Positions 34,383 through 44,681 of a stretch of DNA of 64,000 nt are shown here, piece after piece (the first letter of the stretch is position 1; each line of letters begins with the position of its first letter). The notes under the pieces were generated by a model. The model was given only the letters and a program-made list of their open reading frames with translations, was not told the origin of the DNA and did not search any database. A program made the position numbers and the translations under genes. The DNA is from Christiangramia crocea (GTDB taxonomy: Bacteria > Bacteroidota > Bacteroidia > Flavobacteriales > Flavobacteriaceae). Where the stretch lies: contig NZ_JAJSON010000025.1 of assembly GCF_022410465.1 (NCBI RefSeq), forward strand, positions 186,001-250,000. Direction: 5' to 3'.

Positions 34383-36241
34383 ACGCCAAGTTCTTCTACC
34401 AGATCAAGTTCTACTTTCAGATTGTCTATAATAAATTCCTGTCTGTCTGGAGTATTCTTACCCATATAGAAACTTAACATTTCTTCTATAGATTTATCTT
34501 TATCCAGCATTACAGGGTCCAAACGAATATCGTCACCTATAAAATGCTTGAATTCATCAGGTGAAATTTCACCAAGCCCCTTAAAGCGGGTAATCTCAAC
34601 TTTTCCTGAAAGTTTCTGGATCGCCTGCTTACGCTCCATTTCACTGTAACAATAGATCGTTTCTTTCTTATTACGAACCCGGAATAAAGGAGTTTGAAGA
34701 ATATAAAGATGGTTTTCCTTGATCAGCTCAGGGAAGAACTGAAGGAAGAATGTGATGAGCAATAACCTAATATGCATACCATCCACATCGGCATCGGTCG
34801 CTATCACGATATTATGATACCTGAGATCTTCTAACGAATCTTCAATATTTAAAGCAGCTTGAAGAAGGTTGAATTCTTCATTTTCATAGACTATCTTTTT
34901 AGAGAGTCCGTAACTGTTCAAAGGTTTTCCTTTAAGACTGAAAACAGCCTGTGTTACAACATCACGGCTTTTTGTGATGGAGCCACTTGCTGAATCTCCC
35001 TCGGTAATGAACAAGGTTGTCTCTAAACAGCGTTCATGTTTACTATCACCAAGATGCACACGACAATCTCTTAGTTTTTTATTATGAAGACTGGCTTTTT
35101 TTGCTCTGTCTTTAGCAAGCTTTCTAATTCCTGAAAGATCCTTACGTTCTCTTTCGGCCTGAAGTATCTTGCGCTGAAGATTTTCAGCCGTTTCCGGATT
35201 TTTATGCAAATAATTATCAAGATTTCTTTTTACAAAATCATTGATATACGTTCTCACGGTTGGCAACTTGCCACCCATATCTGTAGAACCTAGTTTTGTT
35301 TTGGTCTGACTCTCAAAAACAGGTTCCATTACTTTTATACTGATGGCCGCAACAATGGATTTCCTTATGTCGCTAGCCTCATAGTTCTTTCCGTAGAATT
35401 CACGAACAGTTTTAACCACAGCCTCTCGAAATGCCAAAAGGTGTGTCCCTCCCTGGGAAGTGTTCTGCCCGTTGACAAAAGAGTGATATTCCTCGCTATA
35501 CTGTGATTTACTATGAGTAATAGCTACTTCAATATCATTACCTCTAAGGTGAACAATTGGATAAAGCATATCATCCTTACTGATGCTGTCACCAAGAAGA
35601 TCTTTTAATCCATTCTCTGAATAGAATTTTTCCCCATTAAAAACTATGGTAAGTCCCGGGTTGAGATATACATAGTTCTTAAGCATTTTCTCTATATATT
35701 CATTTCTGAACTTATAGTTCTTGAAAATAACCTCATCAGGAATAAAAGTGATCTTGGTACCTCTTCGACGCGAAGTTTCTTCAAGATGTTCTTCATCTTT
35801 TAATTCTCCCTGTTCAAATTCTGCAGCGTGACTTTTTGAATCTCTTGAGGATTCAACACGGAAGTAGGAAGAAAGTGCATTCACAGCCTTGGTACCAACA
35901 CCATTTAGTCCTACCGATTTTTTGAAGGCTCTGGTATCATACTTACCACCAGTGTTCATTTTGGAAACAACATCCACCACTTTTCCAAGCGGAATACCCC
36001 TACCAAAGTCCCGTACGATAACTCGCTGGTTCTGCACGGAAATTTCGATAGTCTTTCCGGCTCCCATTACGAACTCATCAATACTGTTATCAATAACTTC
36101 TTTAAGTAGAATATATATCCCGTCATCCTGACTGGAGCCATCTCCTAATTTCCCGATATACATTCCGGGACGCATGCGGATGTGTTCTTTCCAGTCTAAC
36201 GACCGAATATTATCTTCGGTATATTTTGTATTCTCGCTCAT
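34379..36241 (-). CDS. parE: DNA topoisomerase IV subunit B
   Basis: The ATPase subunit of topoisomerase IV, 620 residues. It has the GHKL ATP-binding domain (Asn in VIDNSIDEF, then DFGRGIPLG and [14 protein letters not shown]), the transducer domain, and a Toprim domain with [17 protein letters not shown] and [10 protein letters not shown]. The C-terminal [12 protein letters not shown] segment is present ([13 protein letters not shown]). As the first gene of the operon it sets the expression of the membrane protein, parC and mscL. Confidence 0.95.
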   Translation of the reverse strand: MSENTKYTEDNIRSLDWKEHIRMRPGMYIGKLGDGSSQDDGIYILLKEVIDNSIDEFVMGAGKTIEISVQNQRVIVRDFGRGIPLGKVVDVVSKMNTGGKYDTRAFKKSVGLNGVGTKAVNALSSYFRVESSRDSKSHAAEFEQGELKDEEHLEETSRRRGTKITFIPDEVIFKNYKFRNEYIEKMLKNYVYLNPGLTIVFNGEKFYSENGLKDLLGDSISKDDMLYPIVHLRGNDIEVAITHSKSQYSEEYHSFVNGQNTSQGGTHLLAFREAVVKTVREFYGKNYEASDIRKSIVAAISIKVMEPVFESQTKTKLGSTDMGGKLPTVRTYINDFVKRNLDNYLHKNPETAENLQRKILQAERERKDLSGIRKLAKDRAKKASLHNKKLRDCRVHLGDSKHERCLETTLFITEGDSASGSITKSRDVVTQAVFSLKGKPLNSYGLSKKIVYENEEFNLLQAALNIEDSLEDLRYHNIVIATDADVDGMHIRLLLITFFLQFFPELIKENHLYILQTPLFRVRNKKETIYCYSEMERKQAIQKLSGKVEITRFKGLGEISPDEFKHFIGDDIRLDPVMLDKDKSIEEMLSFYMGKNTPDRQEFIIDNLKVELDLVEELGV

Positions 36242-36303
36242 AAGTAGTCATGGAGTTATGCCCCTAATATAAGGCAATACCTAAAAAACTGAAATAAATC
36301 GAG

Positions 36304-36329
36304 CCTAATTTAATTAACAAATAATTAGG
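36304..36329. repeat. Inverted repeat in the parE-ychF gap
   Basis: CCTAATT and AATTAGG (36304-36310 with 36323-36329) form a 7-bp inverted repeat. Nearby, TTAATTAAC and GTTAATTAAG form another pair. No T-run follows, so it is not a standard terminator. The remaining 283 bases of the gap show no gene or tRNA. Confidence 0.35.
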
Positions 36330-36525
36330 AAGTAATGTTAATTAAGAAAGATGAAGATAGAAGTATGAATTACAAACCCCATATCCTCTATATGGAAAGA
36401 AATTTTAACATATGATTATTCGTCTTACTCTAAATAAGTTCATACAGTTGTATCAAGGTTAAAGGCTTGAATAAAAAGGAAGAATTAAAACGAGCTTGAC
36501 CTTGTATTTCTAGATTCCAATTTCA

Positions 36526-37620
36526 CTAGACATTGAAACGGAAGTGCATCACATCACCATCCTGCACTATATAATCCTTTCCTTCCACTCTCATCTTTCC
36601 GGCTTCTTTCACCTTAGCCTCACTGCCATAATTTACATAGTCGTCATAAGCTATCACTTCCGCACGAATAAAACCTTTTTCAAAGTCGGTATGAATAACC
36701 CCGGCAGCTTGCGGAGCAGAGGCACCTACCTTTACCGTCCAGGCGCGGACTTCCTTTTCACCTGCTGTAAAGTAAGTTTGAAGATCAAGAAGTTTGTATG
36801 CCCCCCTAATTAACTTAGCAGAACCTGGTTCATCAAGACCTATATCCTGAAGGAACATCTTGCGTTCCTCATAATCTTCCAGTTCGGTGATATCAGCTTC
36901 GGTCCCTACAGCCAGAACTAATACCTCAGCATTTTCATCCTTAACAGCCTCCTTTACCTTTTCTACATGCTCATTTCCATCAACAGCCGCATCTTCATTT
37001 ACATTACAAACATACATCACTGGCTTGTCTGTAATGAACTGTAAAGGTTTGATGAATTCCTTTCTCTCATCTTCGGTAAGATCTATAGCACGGACTGATC
37101 TTCCTTCTTCAAGACCTTTTTTCACCTTTAACAGGGCAGTTTCTTCTTTCTGAGCTTCCTTATTTCCGGTCTTGGCAGCACGCTTTACCTTATCGAGTTT
37201 TTTCTCAACGGTTTCCAGATCTTTTAGCTGAAGCTCCATATCTATGGTTTCCTTATCCCTGATAGGGTCTATTGAACCATCAACGTGGACTATATTATCA
37301 TTTTCAAAGCATCTAAGCACATGCAGGATGGCATCAGTTTCGCGGATGTTACCGAGAAACTGGTTTCCCAAACCTTCACCCTTGCTGGCTCCCTTTACAA
37401 GCCCGGCAATATCAACGATCTCTACGGTTGCAGGAATCACGCGTTCCGGGTTTACGAGCTCACCTAATTTAGTAAGCCTTGGATCCGGAACGTTTACCAC
37501 TCCAATATTAGGTTCTATGGTACAAAACGGAAAGTTAGCACTCTGAGCCTTCGCGTTACTTAAACAATTAAAAAGTGTTGATTTTCCAACATTGGGAAGT
37601 CCTACAATTCCGGCTTTCAT
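36526..37620 (-). CDS. ychF: Redox-regulated ATPase YchF (Obg family)
   Basis: A 364-residue Obg-family P-loop protein that binds ATP rather than GTP and associates with ribosomes. G1 is [12 protein letters not shown] at about 7-18, G3 is [16 protein letters not shown], and the fourth motif reads NVNED instead of NKxD, which explains the ATP preference. The C-terminal TGS domain (about 280-364) ends with the conserved [20 protein letters not shown]. Its length matches the family. It is monocistronic with a TATCTTTG box upstream. Confidence 0.95.
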   Translation of the reverse strand: MKAGIVGLPNVGKSTLFNCLSNAKAQSANFPFCTIEPNIGVVNVPDPRLTKLGELVNPERVIPATVEIVDIAGLVKGASKGEGLGNQFLGNIRETDAILHVLRCFENDNIVHVDGSIDPIRDKETIDMELQLKDLETVEKKLDKVKRAAKTGNKEAQKEETALLKVKKGLEEGRSVRAIDLTEDERKEFIKPLQFITDKPVMYVCNVNEDAAVDGNEHVEKVKEAVKDENAEVLVLAVGTEADITELEDYEERKMFLQDIGLDEPGSAKLIRGAYKLLDLQTYFTAGEKEVRAWTVKVGASAPQAAGVIHTDFEKGFIRAEVIAYDDYVNYGSEAKVKEAGKMRVEGKDYIVQDGDVMHFRFNV

Positions 37621-37654
37621 AAACTAAAATTTAGATGCTTGTTTTTTGCGGCTG

Positions 37655-37662
37655 CAAAGATA
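37655..37662 (-). promoter_or_regulatory. Probable -7 element of ychF
   Basis: The minus strand reads TATCTTTG, an exact match to TAnnTTTG, 34 bases before the ychF ATG. A -33 TTG is not found at the usual distance. Confidence 0.4.
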
Positions 37663-37833
37663 GGTATTAGAATTGAAACTATAGCTTTGACAGGAACAAG
37701 CTTTAGTAATTTATTAGTTCAGTTATTATCAAAAACATAAGCTTGCGTGCTTTAGTATTTTTTTAACTCAAGAGGGCTACTTATTTTATAATTTTAATCG
37801 GAACACTGATCTTCTTACTCTAAAAGCTATTAT

Positions 37834-40800
37834 ATGTCCTCAAAATCCAATTCGAACGAAAACAACTGGTATAAAGATGCTATCATCTATGAACTTCATA
37901 TAAAGGCTTTCTTCGACAGTAATGGTGACGGGATCGGTGATTTTCAAGGACTCCTGCAAAAACTGGATTACCTGGAAGACCTGGGAGTTACAGCCATCTG
38001 GCTACTTCCCTTCTATCCTTCTCCATTAAAGGATGATGGTTATGATATCGCCGACTATTATTCGATCAATCCATCCTATGGAAATGTAGAAGATTTTAAA
38101 CGATTTATCAGGGAAGCTCATGACAGAGGACTTAAGGTTATTACTGAGCTGGTCATTAATCATACTTCAGATCAGCATCCCTGGTTTCAAAAGGCACGAA
38201 AGGCTCCGGCAGGATCTGATGAAAGAAATTACTATGTTTGGAGCGATGATCCTCAGAAATATAAGGATGCCCGAATCATCTTTACCGATACTGAACCGTC
38301 TAACTGGAGCTGGGATGCCGAAGCCCAGGCATATTACTGGCACAGGTTCTTCTCGCACCAGCCAGACCTGAATTTCGATAATCCGCAGGTTCAGCAGGAA
38401 GTTTTCGATCTCCTTGATTACTGGTGTAAAATGGGCGTGGATGGCTTCAGGCTGGATGCTATTCCCTATTTATTTGAAAGGGATGGTACTAATTGCGAAA
38501 ATCTCCCCGAGACCCATACTTTCCTGAAAAAATTGAGAGCACATGTAGATAAGAACTATGATGACAAACTTTTACTAGCCGAAGCAAATATGTGGCCCGA
38601 AGATTCGGCGGCTTATTTCGGGGATGGAGACGAATGCCATATGAACTATCACTTCCCTATAATGCCCAGGATGTTCATGGCAGTAAAAATGGAAGACCGC
38701 TACCCTATTATCGATATCATAGATCAAACACCCGAAATACCAGAAAACTGCCAGTGGGGAATCTTCTTAAGAAATCATGATGAATTAACCCTGGAGATGG
38801 TCACCGACGAGGAAAGGGATTATATGTATAAAGTTTATACCAAGGACCCACAAGCCAAGATCAATGTAGGTATCAGGCATCGCCTTGCACCGCTACTTGA
38901 TAATAACAGGAGTAAGATCGAACTTATGAACGTTCTTTTATTCTCCCTGCCAGGAACTCCTATCATCTATTATGGGGATGAAATAGGAATGGGAGATAAT
39001 TTCTACCTGGGAGACCGTGATGGTGTAAGAACTCCAATGCAGTGGACTGCCGATCGTAATGCCGGCTTTTCACTTGCCAATCCTCAGAAATTATATCTGC
39101 CACTAATAATTGACCCGGAATATAAGTACGAGTCTATTAATGTAGAGACCCAGCAAATGATCTCTTCCTCTCTTTTGTGGTGGATGAAGAGGATCATTGG
39201 AATGCGAAAAAAATTCAAAGCCTTTGGCCGTGGTGATATCGAGTTTCTCTCTCCTTCCAATTCAAAGATCCTTGCATTTACGCGGTCATTTGAAGAAGAA
39301 AAGATTCTTGTTCTTGCCAACCTTTCTAGATTCTCACAACCTGCAGAGCTCGATCTGGAAGAGTTTAAAGGTTATACTCCTATAGAAGCTTTTAGTCATA
39401 ATAAGTTTCCCGAAATCAGTGAAAGGCCTTATTTATTTACCCTTTCTCCTTATGGTTATTACTGGTTTGTTCTGGAAAAGGAAAGAGAAAGAGTTAAAGG
39501 AGAAAGCAAAATTCCTATTCTTAAGGTTGATAAATGGCCAAATCTTTTAAAGAACCGAACCCTTCAGAAACTTTCTGCTCAAATATTACCTCCCTATCTT
39601 AATAATAGAAGATGGTTTGAAAGCGGAGGAAGAATCTTGCAGGAAATCTCGGTAAAAGAATCAGTAGAAATAAAGATCAAAGACCTGCCTACAAGGATCC
39701 TGATTCTTGAAGTGGTTTATAACGAAGGCTTGCCAGAACTCTATCAGCTACCGGTTTCTTTTGTCGCGGAGGAAAATGAGAACGTCCTAAATGAAATTCC
39801 AAAGAGAGGTATTATTGCTGAACTAAGAATAGGAAAGGAAAAAGGATATTTGTTCGATTCTGTTTATTCTGAAGATTTCCGTAATTACCTGATCGAAGGA
39901 TTCCGTTCCTCTAAAAGATCAAAATCTGCTTCAGGTGAACTGGAATTCTCTTCTGAAAAAGCGGCCCTGAAAGAACTTGAAGAAGATCCGCGCTCAGATC
40001 TGGTAAATACCGAACATAGACAAACCATTATCACTTACAACAATCAGTTTATATTAAAACTATACCGAAGACTGGATACGACCTTTAATCCGGATGTTGA
40101 GACCATTAAATTCCTTACCACTAAAACTGATTTTACCAAGATTTCAAATTATGCCGGTGCTATTAAATTCAGCCAGAAATCAGGCAAACCATACATTTTT
40201 GCAATGCTTCAGCATGTGGTGGAAAATCAGGGAGAGGTTTGGGATCATGTAAAGGATTCCCTGGACAGGTATTTTGAAAATGTCCTCACTACTACAAGAA
40301 ATATTGAATTTGAGAAGCCTTCCAATCATATCCTGGAGCCTTTGGGCTATGAAAACTTCCCTCAGCCTATTCAGGAGTTGTTTGGCATCATTCTACCCGA
40401 AAGAATGTATCAGTTGGGTGAGTTCACTGCTGAACTGCATACGGCACTATCACGACATTCCTCAGATAAGGATTTTGATAAAGAAGAATCATCACTGCAT
40501 TACCAGAGGTCCTTATATTCAGGACTTCAAACACTTACAAGAACAAGTCTGGAAAAACTTAAATCTGTACTTAAAGACCTCCCTGAGGACATTCGTGAAG
40601 AAGCCAGAGAAGTTCTTGGTTTAAAACAGGAAATTTTAAAATGCTTTAAAAGCATCTATAAGCATAAAATCCCGGTAATGAAAATACGCACACATGGCGA
40701 TTATCATTTAAAACAGATCTTATGGACAGGCAGGGAGTATATTATGAACAGTTTTGAAGGTGACCCCTCCAAATCATTCAGTGAAAGAAGAATAAGAAGA

Positions 40801-41148
40801 TCGGCGATGCGGGATCTGGCGGCAATGATCAGATCTCTTCATTATTCGGCATACAGCAATATACTTTCGCCCGAATACAATCAGCAACGAAGAGAAGGAA
40901 ATCTTGAAGAATGGGCTGAAACCTGGCATTATTATATCAGCCGTTTATATATAAAAGGCTATTTTGACAAAGCCGGCCAGAGCGATTATATTCCTGAAGA
41001 TCCTGAAGATTTCAAGATCCTGATGCATACTTTCCTTTTAGAAAAAGCATTGTATGAGCTCAATTTTGAGATCGATAACCGTCCCGAATGGATCATTATT
41101 CCGATTCGCGGAATAAAAGCCGTGGTTCAGTATTATAATAAGAACTGA
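37834..41148 (+). CDS. treS: Maltose alpha-D-glucosyltransferase (trehalose synthase) fused to a maltokinase-like domain
   Basis: A 1104-residue fusion. Residues 1-550 are a GH13 trehalose synthase that interconverts maltose and trehalose: nucleophile Asp208 (GVDGFRLDAIPY), acid/base Glu250 (LLAEANMWPED) and Asp316 (FLRNHDEL). Residues about 570-1104 are a maltokinase-type domain that would phosphorylate maltose for the GlgE glucan route. Its ATP lysine is in FILKLYRRL and the catalytic Asp956 in THGDYHL. At the second metal site the family has IDFEGEP, but here it reads MNSFEGDP, with Ser973 in place of Asp; the frame is clear, so this is not an obvious sequencing slip. Kinase activity is therefore doubtful. 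glgE and glgB are not adjacent. Confidence 0.9.
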   Translation: MSSKSNSNENNWYKDAIIYELHIKAFFDSNGDGIGDFQGLLQKLDYLEDLGVTAIWLLPFYPSPLKDDGYDIADYYSINPSYGNVEDFKRFIREAHDRGLKVITELVINHTSDQHPWFQKARKAPAGSDERNYYVWSDDPQKYKDARIIFTDTEPSNWSWDAEAQAYYWHRFFSHQPDLNFDNPQVQQEVFDLLDYWCKMGVDGFRLDAIPYLFERDGTNCENLPETHTFLKKLRAHVDKNYDDKLLLAEANMWPEDSAAYFGDGDECHMNYHFPIMPRMFMAVKMEDRYPIIDIIDQTPEIPENCQWGIFLRNHDELTLEMVTDEERDYMYKVYTKDPQAKINVGIRHRLAPLLDNNRSKIELMNVLLFSLPGTPIIYYGDEIGMGDNFYLGDRDGVRTPMQWTADRNAGFSLANPQKLYLPLIIDPEYKYESINVETQQMISSSLLWWMKRIIGMRKKFKAFGRGDIEFLSPSNSKILAFTRSFEEEKILVLANLSRFSQPAELDLEEFKGYTPIEAFSHNKFPEISERPYLFTLSPYGYYWFVLEKERERVKGESKIPILKVDKWPNLLKNRTLQKLSAQILPPYLNNRRWFESGGRILQEISVKESVEIKIKDLPTRILILEVVYNEGLPELYQLPVSFVAEENENVLNEIPKRGIIAELRIGKEKGYLFDSVYSEDFRNYLIEGFRSSKRSKSASGELEFSSEKAALKELEEDPRSDLVNTEHRQTIITYNNQFILKLYRRLDTTFNPDVETIKFLTTKTDFTKISNYAGAIKFSQKSGKPYIFAMLQHVVENQGEVWDHVKDSLDRYFENVLTTTRNIEFEKPSNHILEPLGYENFPQPIQELFGIILPERMYQLGEFTAELHTALSRHSSDKDFDKEESSLHYQRSLYSGLQTLTRTSLEKLKSVLKDLPEDIREEAREVLGLKQEILKCFKSIYKHKIPVMKIRTHGDYHLKQILWTGREYIMNSFEGDPSKSFSERRIRRSAMRDLAAMIRSLHYSAYSNILSPEYNQQRREGNLEEWAETWHYYISRLYIKGYFDKAGQSDYIPEDPEDFKILMHTFLLEKALYELNFEIDNRPEWIIIPIRGIKAVVQYYNKN

Positions 41149-41149
41149 T

Positions 41150-42346
41150 TTATTCCACTATATACATCTCGTTGGATGCCTTAATATATTCCTGCGGATT
41201 GAAGGTAGATTCAAAACTGTTCCTTACAAGATCCAGTTTTAATTTCAGATTCTTCATTTCATCTTTCAGGAAAGGATCATTCTGATATTTCTGAATAAGT
41301 TTTTCATATTTAGAAAGGTTTTCCAGTATCCTGAAAGTTAGCATACCGAACCTTATCTTAAGATTCTGAACCCTCAGCATCTGGTCGTGATATTCCTGTT
41401 TCCAGTTTTCGGGATTGCTATTGCGTTCTTCCACAATCTTGTTTTCTGCAATTTTGGAAATATCAAGAATATACTGAGTTCTCTTCTTGGCATCGGTCTC
41501 ATCGGTAAAGCGCTCATTGAACTCTTTTTTTGAAATTCCGAGCATCTCAACAAGATTATCTTCCATCGCTTTATTCTGAAGTTCCTTTAATTCATTCAGG
41601 CTCTTATTGATAGCCTCCCATTCTGTTTCGATAAGATCCTTATCATGTGTGAACTGGGAAATGGAAGTAGTAAGCTTTAACATTTTAATGCTCTGCTCCC
41701 TTAATTCCCTGTCTCTACGGTTAAGTGAGCCTATAAACTGGCTAATTCCGTCAAAAAGACTTCCCGCAAACATCCCGGTAAAAGGAGTTCCCTTAGCAAG
41801 GTCTCCAGTTACCTGAAGCATATGATTCAGGGCCTGCAACCGGGCATTGTCCTCTTGCTCTTCAGCAATATATTGTTTGAATTTTCCAAACCATTCCTGG
41901 TAACCTTCATAGTTCATGGGATTGCTTACGGCATCAAGCGTAGAATAGAATTCCCGTGAAGCATTAAACAAATTCAAGGGTTTAATTTCTCTTTCCATAG
42001 AGGCCAGGTTCAGCACTGCCGAACTATAGTTATATTTATAAACGCTAATTGCATTCTTATCTATTTCCTCCTGCCGCTCTTCAAGATATTTTACTCTTTC
42101 GAGCAGTTTTTCCACTTTTTCTGAAGCAGAATTGGTGTTCTGAATACTTTCGTCCAGGGAGTTGATCTTTGAATCGATCTCCTTGATGCGGAATTCGAGA
42201 TTCTGACTCAATAGCGAGCGTTCCCGGTTAAGTTCCTTCAGCACCTGTTCAGTAACGCTTGTAGTTTGATTATCTGAATATATCTGCGCACTTGAACTCA
42301 GGCTACATATTGTTATAGCTAAAAAAAAGAAGAAGGTCTTCTTCAT
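41150..42346 (-). CDS. Exported coiled-coil protein of unknown function
   Basis: A protein of 398 residues with a signal peptide (MKKTFFFFLAITICSLSSSA, then Q) and long helices throughout. Two coiled-coil stretches stand out, at about 30-90 (KELNRERSLLSQNLEFRIKE and onward) and about 200-280. Between them is a small hydrophobic segment AKGTPFTGMFAGSLFDGISQ. There are no catalytic motifs and I do not recognise the family. It is convergent with treS, whose stop lies one base away. I start at ATG 42346 because the signal peptide begins there; an ATG 21 bases upstream is less likely. Confidence 0.7.
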   Translation of the reverse strand: MKKTFFFFLAITICSLSSSAQIYSDNQTTSVTEQVLKELNRERSLLSQNLEFRIKEIDSKINSLDESIQNTNSASEKVEKLLERVKYLEERQEEIDKNAISVYKYNYSSAVLNLASMEREIKPLNLFNASREFYSTLDAVSNPMNYEGYQEWFGKFKQYIAEEQEDNARLQALNHMLQVTGDLAKGTPFTGMFAGSLFDGISQFIGSLNRRDRELREQSIKMLKLTTSISQFTHDKDLIETEWEAINKSLNELKELQNKAMEDNLVEMLGISKKEFNERFTDETDAKKRTQYILDISKIAENKIVEERNSNPENWKQEYHDQMLRVQNLKIRFGMLTFRILENLSKYEKLIQKYQNDPFLKDEMKNLKLKLDLVRNSFESTFNPQEYIKASNEMYIVE

Positions 42347-42478
42347 AATACACTGGTTTTTAGTCAATATTATTAACGATGGTGTAATGCATCATATTTC
42401 ATGCCACCAGAAAATAACTCCCAAAAGTAAGCATCCTGGCCTTTGGTAAGATTCAAATGCTGTAGATTTAATAAACAT

Positions 42479-43210
42479 TTAAGTAAGTTTCCCCAATCTG
42501 AATAAAATAGGAAAAGTCACTTCATTTATATTCCCAAAGGCTTTCCGCAAATCCTTATCTATAAATTGTAAGGGATCATCATGATTTACCTTCTCAAAAT
42601 GCTTCACTGCAGACCATGTTCGCAGATAGCCCAGCAGCTGACCAATTTTCCAATTGTACTTCTGATCGAATTCGGGTGTCTCAATCTCTGAAAAAGGAAA
42701 TGGAATAGATCTGTAATTATCTTCGAGATATTTTCTTTCGGAATCCCAAAAAGGTCCAATGATATTATCATAAAAATGGCCGATTATCTTATTGGTTTCC
42801 GGGTTACTGGAGAACAATCCATATCCCAGAATCGCAAATAGTCCATCAGGTTTTAAACATCTTTTTACTTCAGAATAAAACTCATTGAAATTAAACCAGT
42901 GTATCGCCTGAGCGGTAATTATTAAATCAAAATAATTATCAGGAAAATCAGTCTTTTCCGCAGGTTGAACCGAGTAATGGATATTCTCTCTTTTTACTGC
43001 ATTTTTGATCTGATTGGAACTGATATCGGTCCCTTCCACCTTATTAAAATAAGAAGAGATTTCCCCTGCTACCTGACCGCTCCCGGTTCCACAGTCCCAG
43101 GCTTTCTCATGACCATTGAGCTGGGCTTTTAAAAATTCGTATACCTCTGGCGGGTATTTTGGCCTGTACCTTGAATAAGCTTCAGATCGGGATGAGAAAT
43201 TATCTTTCAA
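42479..43210 (-). CDS. Class I SAM-dependent methyltransferase
   Basis: A methyltransferase of 243 residues of the Methyltransf_11/25 type. The SAM-binding motif I is AWDCGTGSGQVAGEIS at about 38-53, motif II EGTDISSNQIKNA, and the post-II FDLIITAQAIHWF, where HWF is characteristic of the yeast Tmt1/trans-aconitate-like branch. Substrate cannot be inferred. It starts three bases after the serine hydrolase stop, on the same strand, so the two form an operon. Confidence 0.85.
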   Translation of the reverse strand: MKDNFSSRSEAYSRYRPKYPPEVYEFLKAQLNGHEKAWDCGTGSGQVAGEISSYFNKVEGTDISSNQIKNAVKRENIHYSVQPAEKTDFPDNYFDLIITAQAIHWFNFNEFYSEVKRCLKPDGLFAILGYGLFSSNPETNKIIGHFYDNIIGPFWDSERKYLEDNYRSIPFPFSEIETPEFDQKYNWKIGQLLGYLRTWSAVKHFEKVNHDDPLQFIDKDLRKAFGNINEVTFPILFRLGKLT

Positions 43211-43213
43211 AAC

Positions 43214-44491
43214 CTATTCTATCATACTTGCAAAAACCATTTGTCTGAATTTCCAGCCGGTTTCGTCATTTACAGGTCCTCTGGTTTGTTTCAGAAGGAT
43301 CCCGATAACATCGGTAACAGGATCGGCAAAATACTGGGTATTGAAATATCCACCCCAATCAAAAGTACCTTCACTTCCCTGTCCTCCTTTTTCTTCTCCT
43401 TGTCTGGAAACTATACCGAATGCCAGTCCGTAAAAATTTTCCGGCCCGCCAAATAAATCTTCTGTATGATTGCTAAGCACCATCTTTACGGTAAGCGGAC
43501 TCAATAATCTATTACCATTGTAAGTCCCGCCATTGAGATACATCTGAAGGAATTTAGCATAATCCATAGCTGTGCTTGAGAGCCCTGCTCCGCCGGAAAA
43601 GAATGTTTTTGCACCCTTCACCGGATACTGAGGATCGTAAAAAGTGACAGGGAATGCTTTCCATTTATCCCCTTCCTTATGCTGAACCTGTACGAGCCGT
43701 TCTGTCTTGGAAGCTGGCAAATAGAAATAAGTGTCATCCATATCCAAAGGCTCGAAAATCCTTTCCTGAAGAAATTCATCAAAATCCTTACCCGACACTA
43801 TTTCTATAAAATAACCGAGAACATCAAGACCTTCAGAATAAGTGAACTTCTTTCCGGGTTTATGATGTAAGGGTAGTTTTGCCAGTTTTTTTACACTTTC
43901 TTCAATTGTTACATTCTTAGTTGTAAAGAGATCGGTTATCCCCGCCTTCGCATAGATTTTTTTAAACCTTTCATCACCGTCTATTGCTCCATAACCAATC
44001 CCTGAAGTATGGGTTAGCAGATGACGTATTGTAATTTCCTTATCTGCCGGAATAGTTTTAAAAGTAGAATCGGCTTCATTGAACGATGCCAGAAGCTGCG
44101 GATCCTTGAATTCAGGAATGTAATTTGAAATAGGATCATCCAGTCGAAATTTTCCTTCTTCCCATAACATCATCACTGCGGTTGCTGTAATAGCTTTAGA
44201 CTGGGAAGCTATTCTGAAAATATCATTCTTTTCAAGGTCTTCCCCATCGGCACTGGCATCTCCAAAAGCTTTATGAAAAACAATCTTACCATCCTTTGCG
44301 ATAAGGGCTACCGCTCCCGGTATTTCTCCATTTTCAACAGAGGTTTGAAGCATATTGCCAATTTTTTCAAGTCTTTCCGAAGATATTCCTACACTTTCGG
44401 GTGGTGCTTCAGTTAAAACAGAATTCTTTTTCTGGGCATTAAGACCTAAACAGATAAAAAGAATGACTAACAGACTTATTCTTGAGTACAT
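43214..44491 (-). CDS. Secreted serine hydrolase of the beta-lactamase/EstB family
   Basis: A 425-residue exported hydrolase of the class C beta-lactamase-like fold. The signal peptide is MYSRISLLVILFICLGLNA (cut before QKK). The nucleophile is in IASQSKAITATAVMM (SxxK motif), the tyrosine in YSEGLDVLGYFIE (YxE rather than YxN), and the third region near KGAKTFFSGGAGL. Such proteins are usually esterases or D-peptidases; real beta-lactamase activity is not indicated. The chosen start is ATG 44491; the ATG at 44542 would precede the signal peptide. The methyltransferase gene follows. Confidence 0.85.
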   Translation of the reverse strand: MYSRISLLVILFICLGLNAQKKNSVLTEAPPESVGISSERLEKIGNMLQTSVENGEIPGAVALIAKDGKIVFHKAFGDASADGEDLEKNDIFRIASQSKAITATAVMMLWEEGKFRLDDPISNYIPEFKDPQLLASFNEADSTFKTIPADKEITIRHLLTHTSGIGYGAIDGDERFKKIYAKAGITDLFTTKNVTIEESVKKLAKLPLHHKPGKKFTYSEGLDVLGYFIEIVSGKDFDEFLQERIFEPLDMDDTYFYLPASKTERLVQVQHKEGDKWKAFPVTFYDPQYPVKGAKTFFSGGAGLSSTAMDYAKFLQMYLNGGTYNGNRLLSPLTVKMVLSNHTEDLFGGPENFYGLAFGIVSRQGEEKGGQGSEGTFDWGGYFNTQYFADPVTDVIGILLKQTRGPVNDETGWKFRQMVFASMIE

Positions 44492-44681
44492 ACAGATGGT
44501 TGGGTTAGTTGATTTAAGGTAAATAATATAATTATATCTCAAATTTAGAAATTTTCAGCATATAGCACAGGTATCAGTAAAAATCATAATAACTTACATC
44601 AAAATCTATATGATTCACATCAAACTAAGCCTTAAATTCATTATATTGTATAAGTTTATTTAAACTTAAAATAATTCTGTC

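Noticed and set aside
36242-36525. Possible tRNA or small RNA in the 283-base gap between ychF and parE
   Set aside because: No cloverleaf, T-loop sequence or CCA end is found; only AT-rich sequence with a 7-bp inverted repeat.
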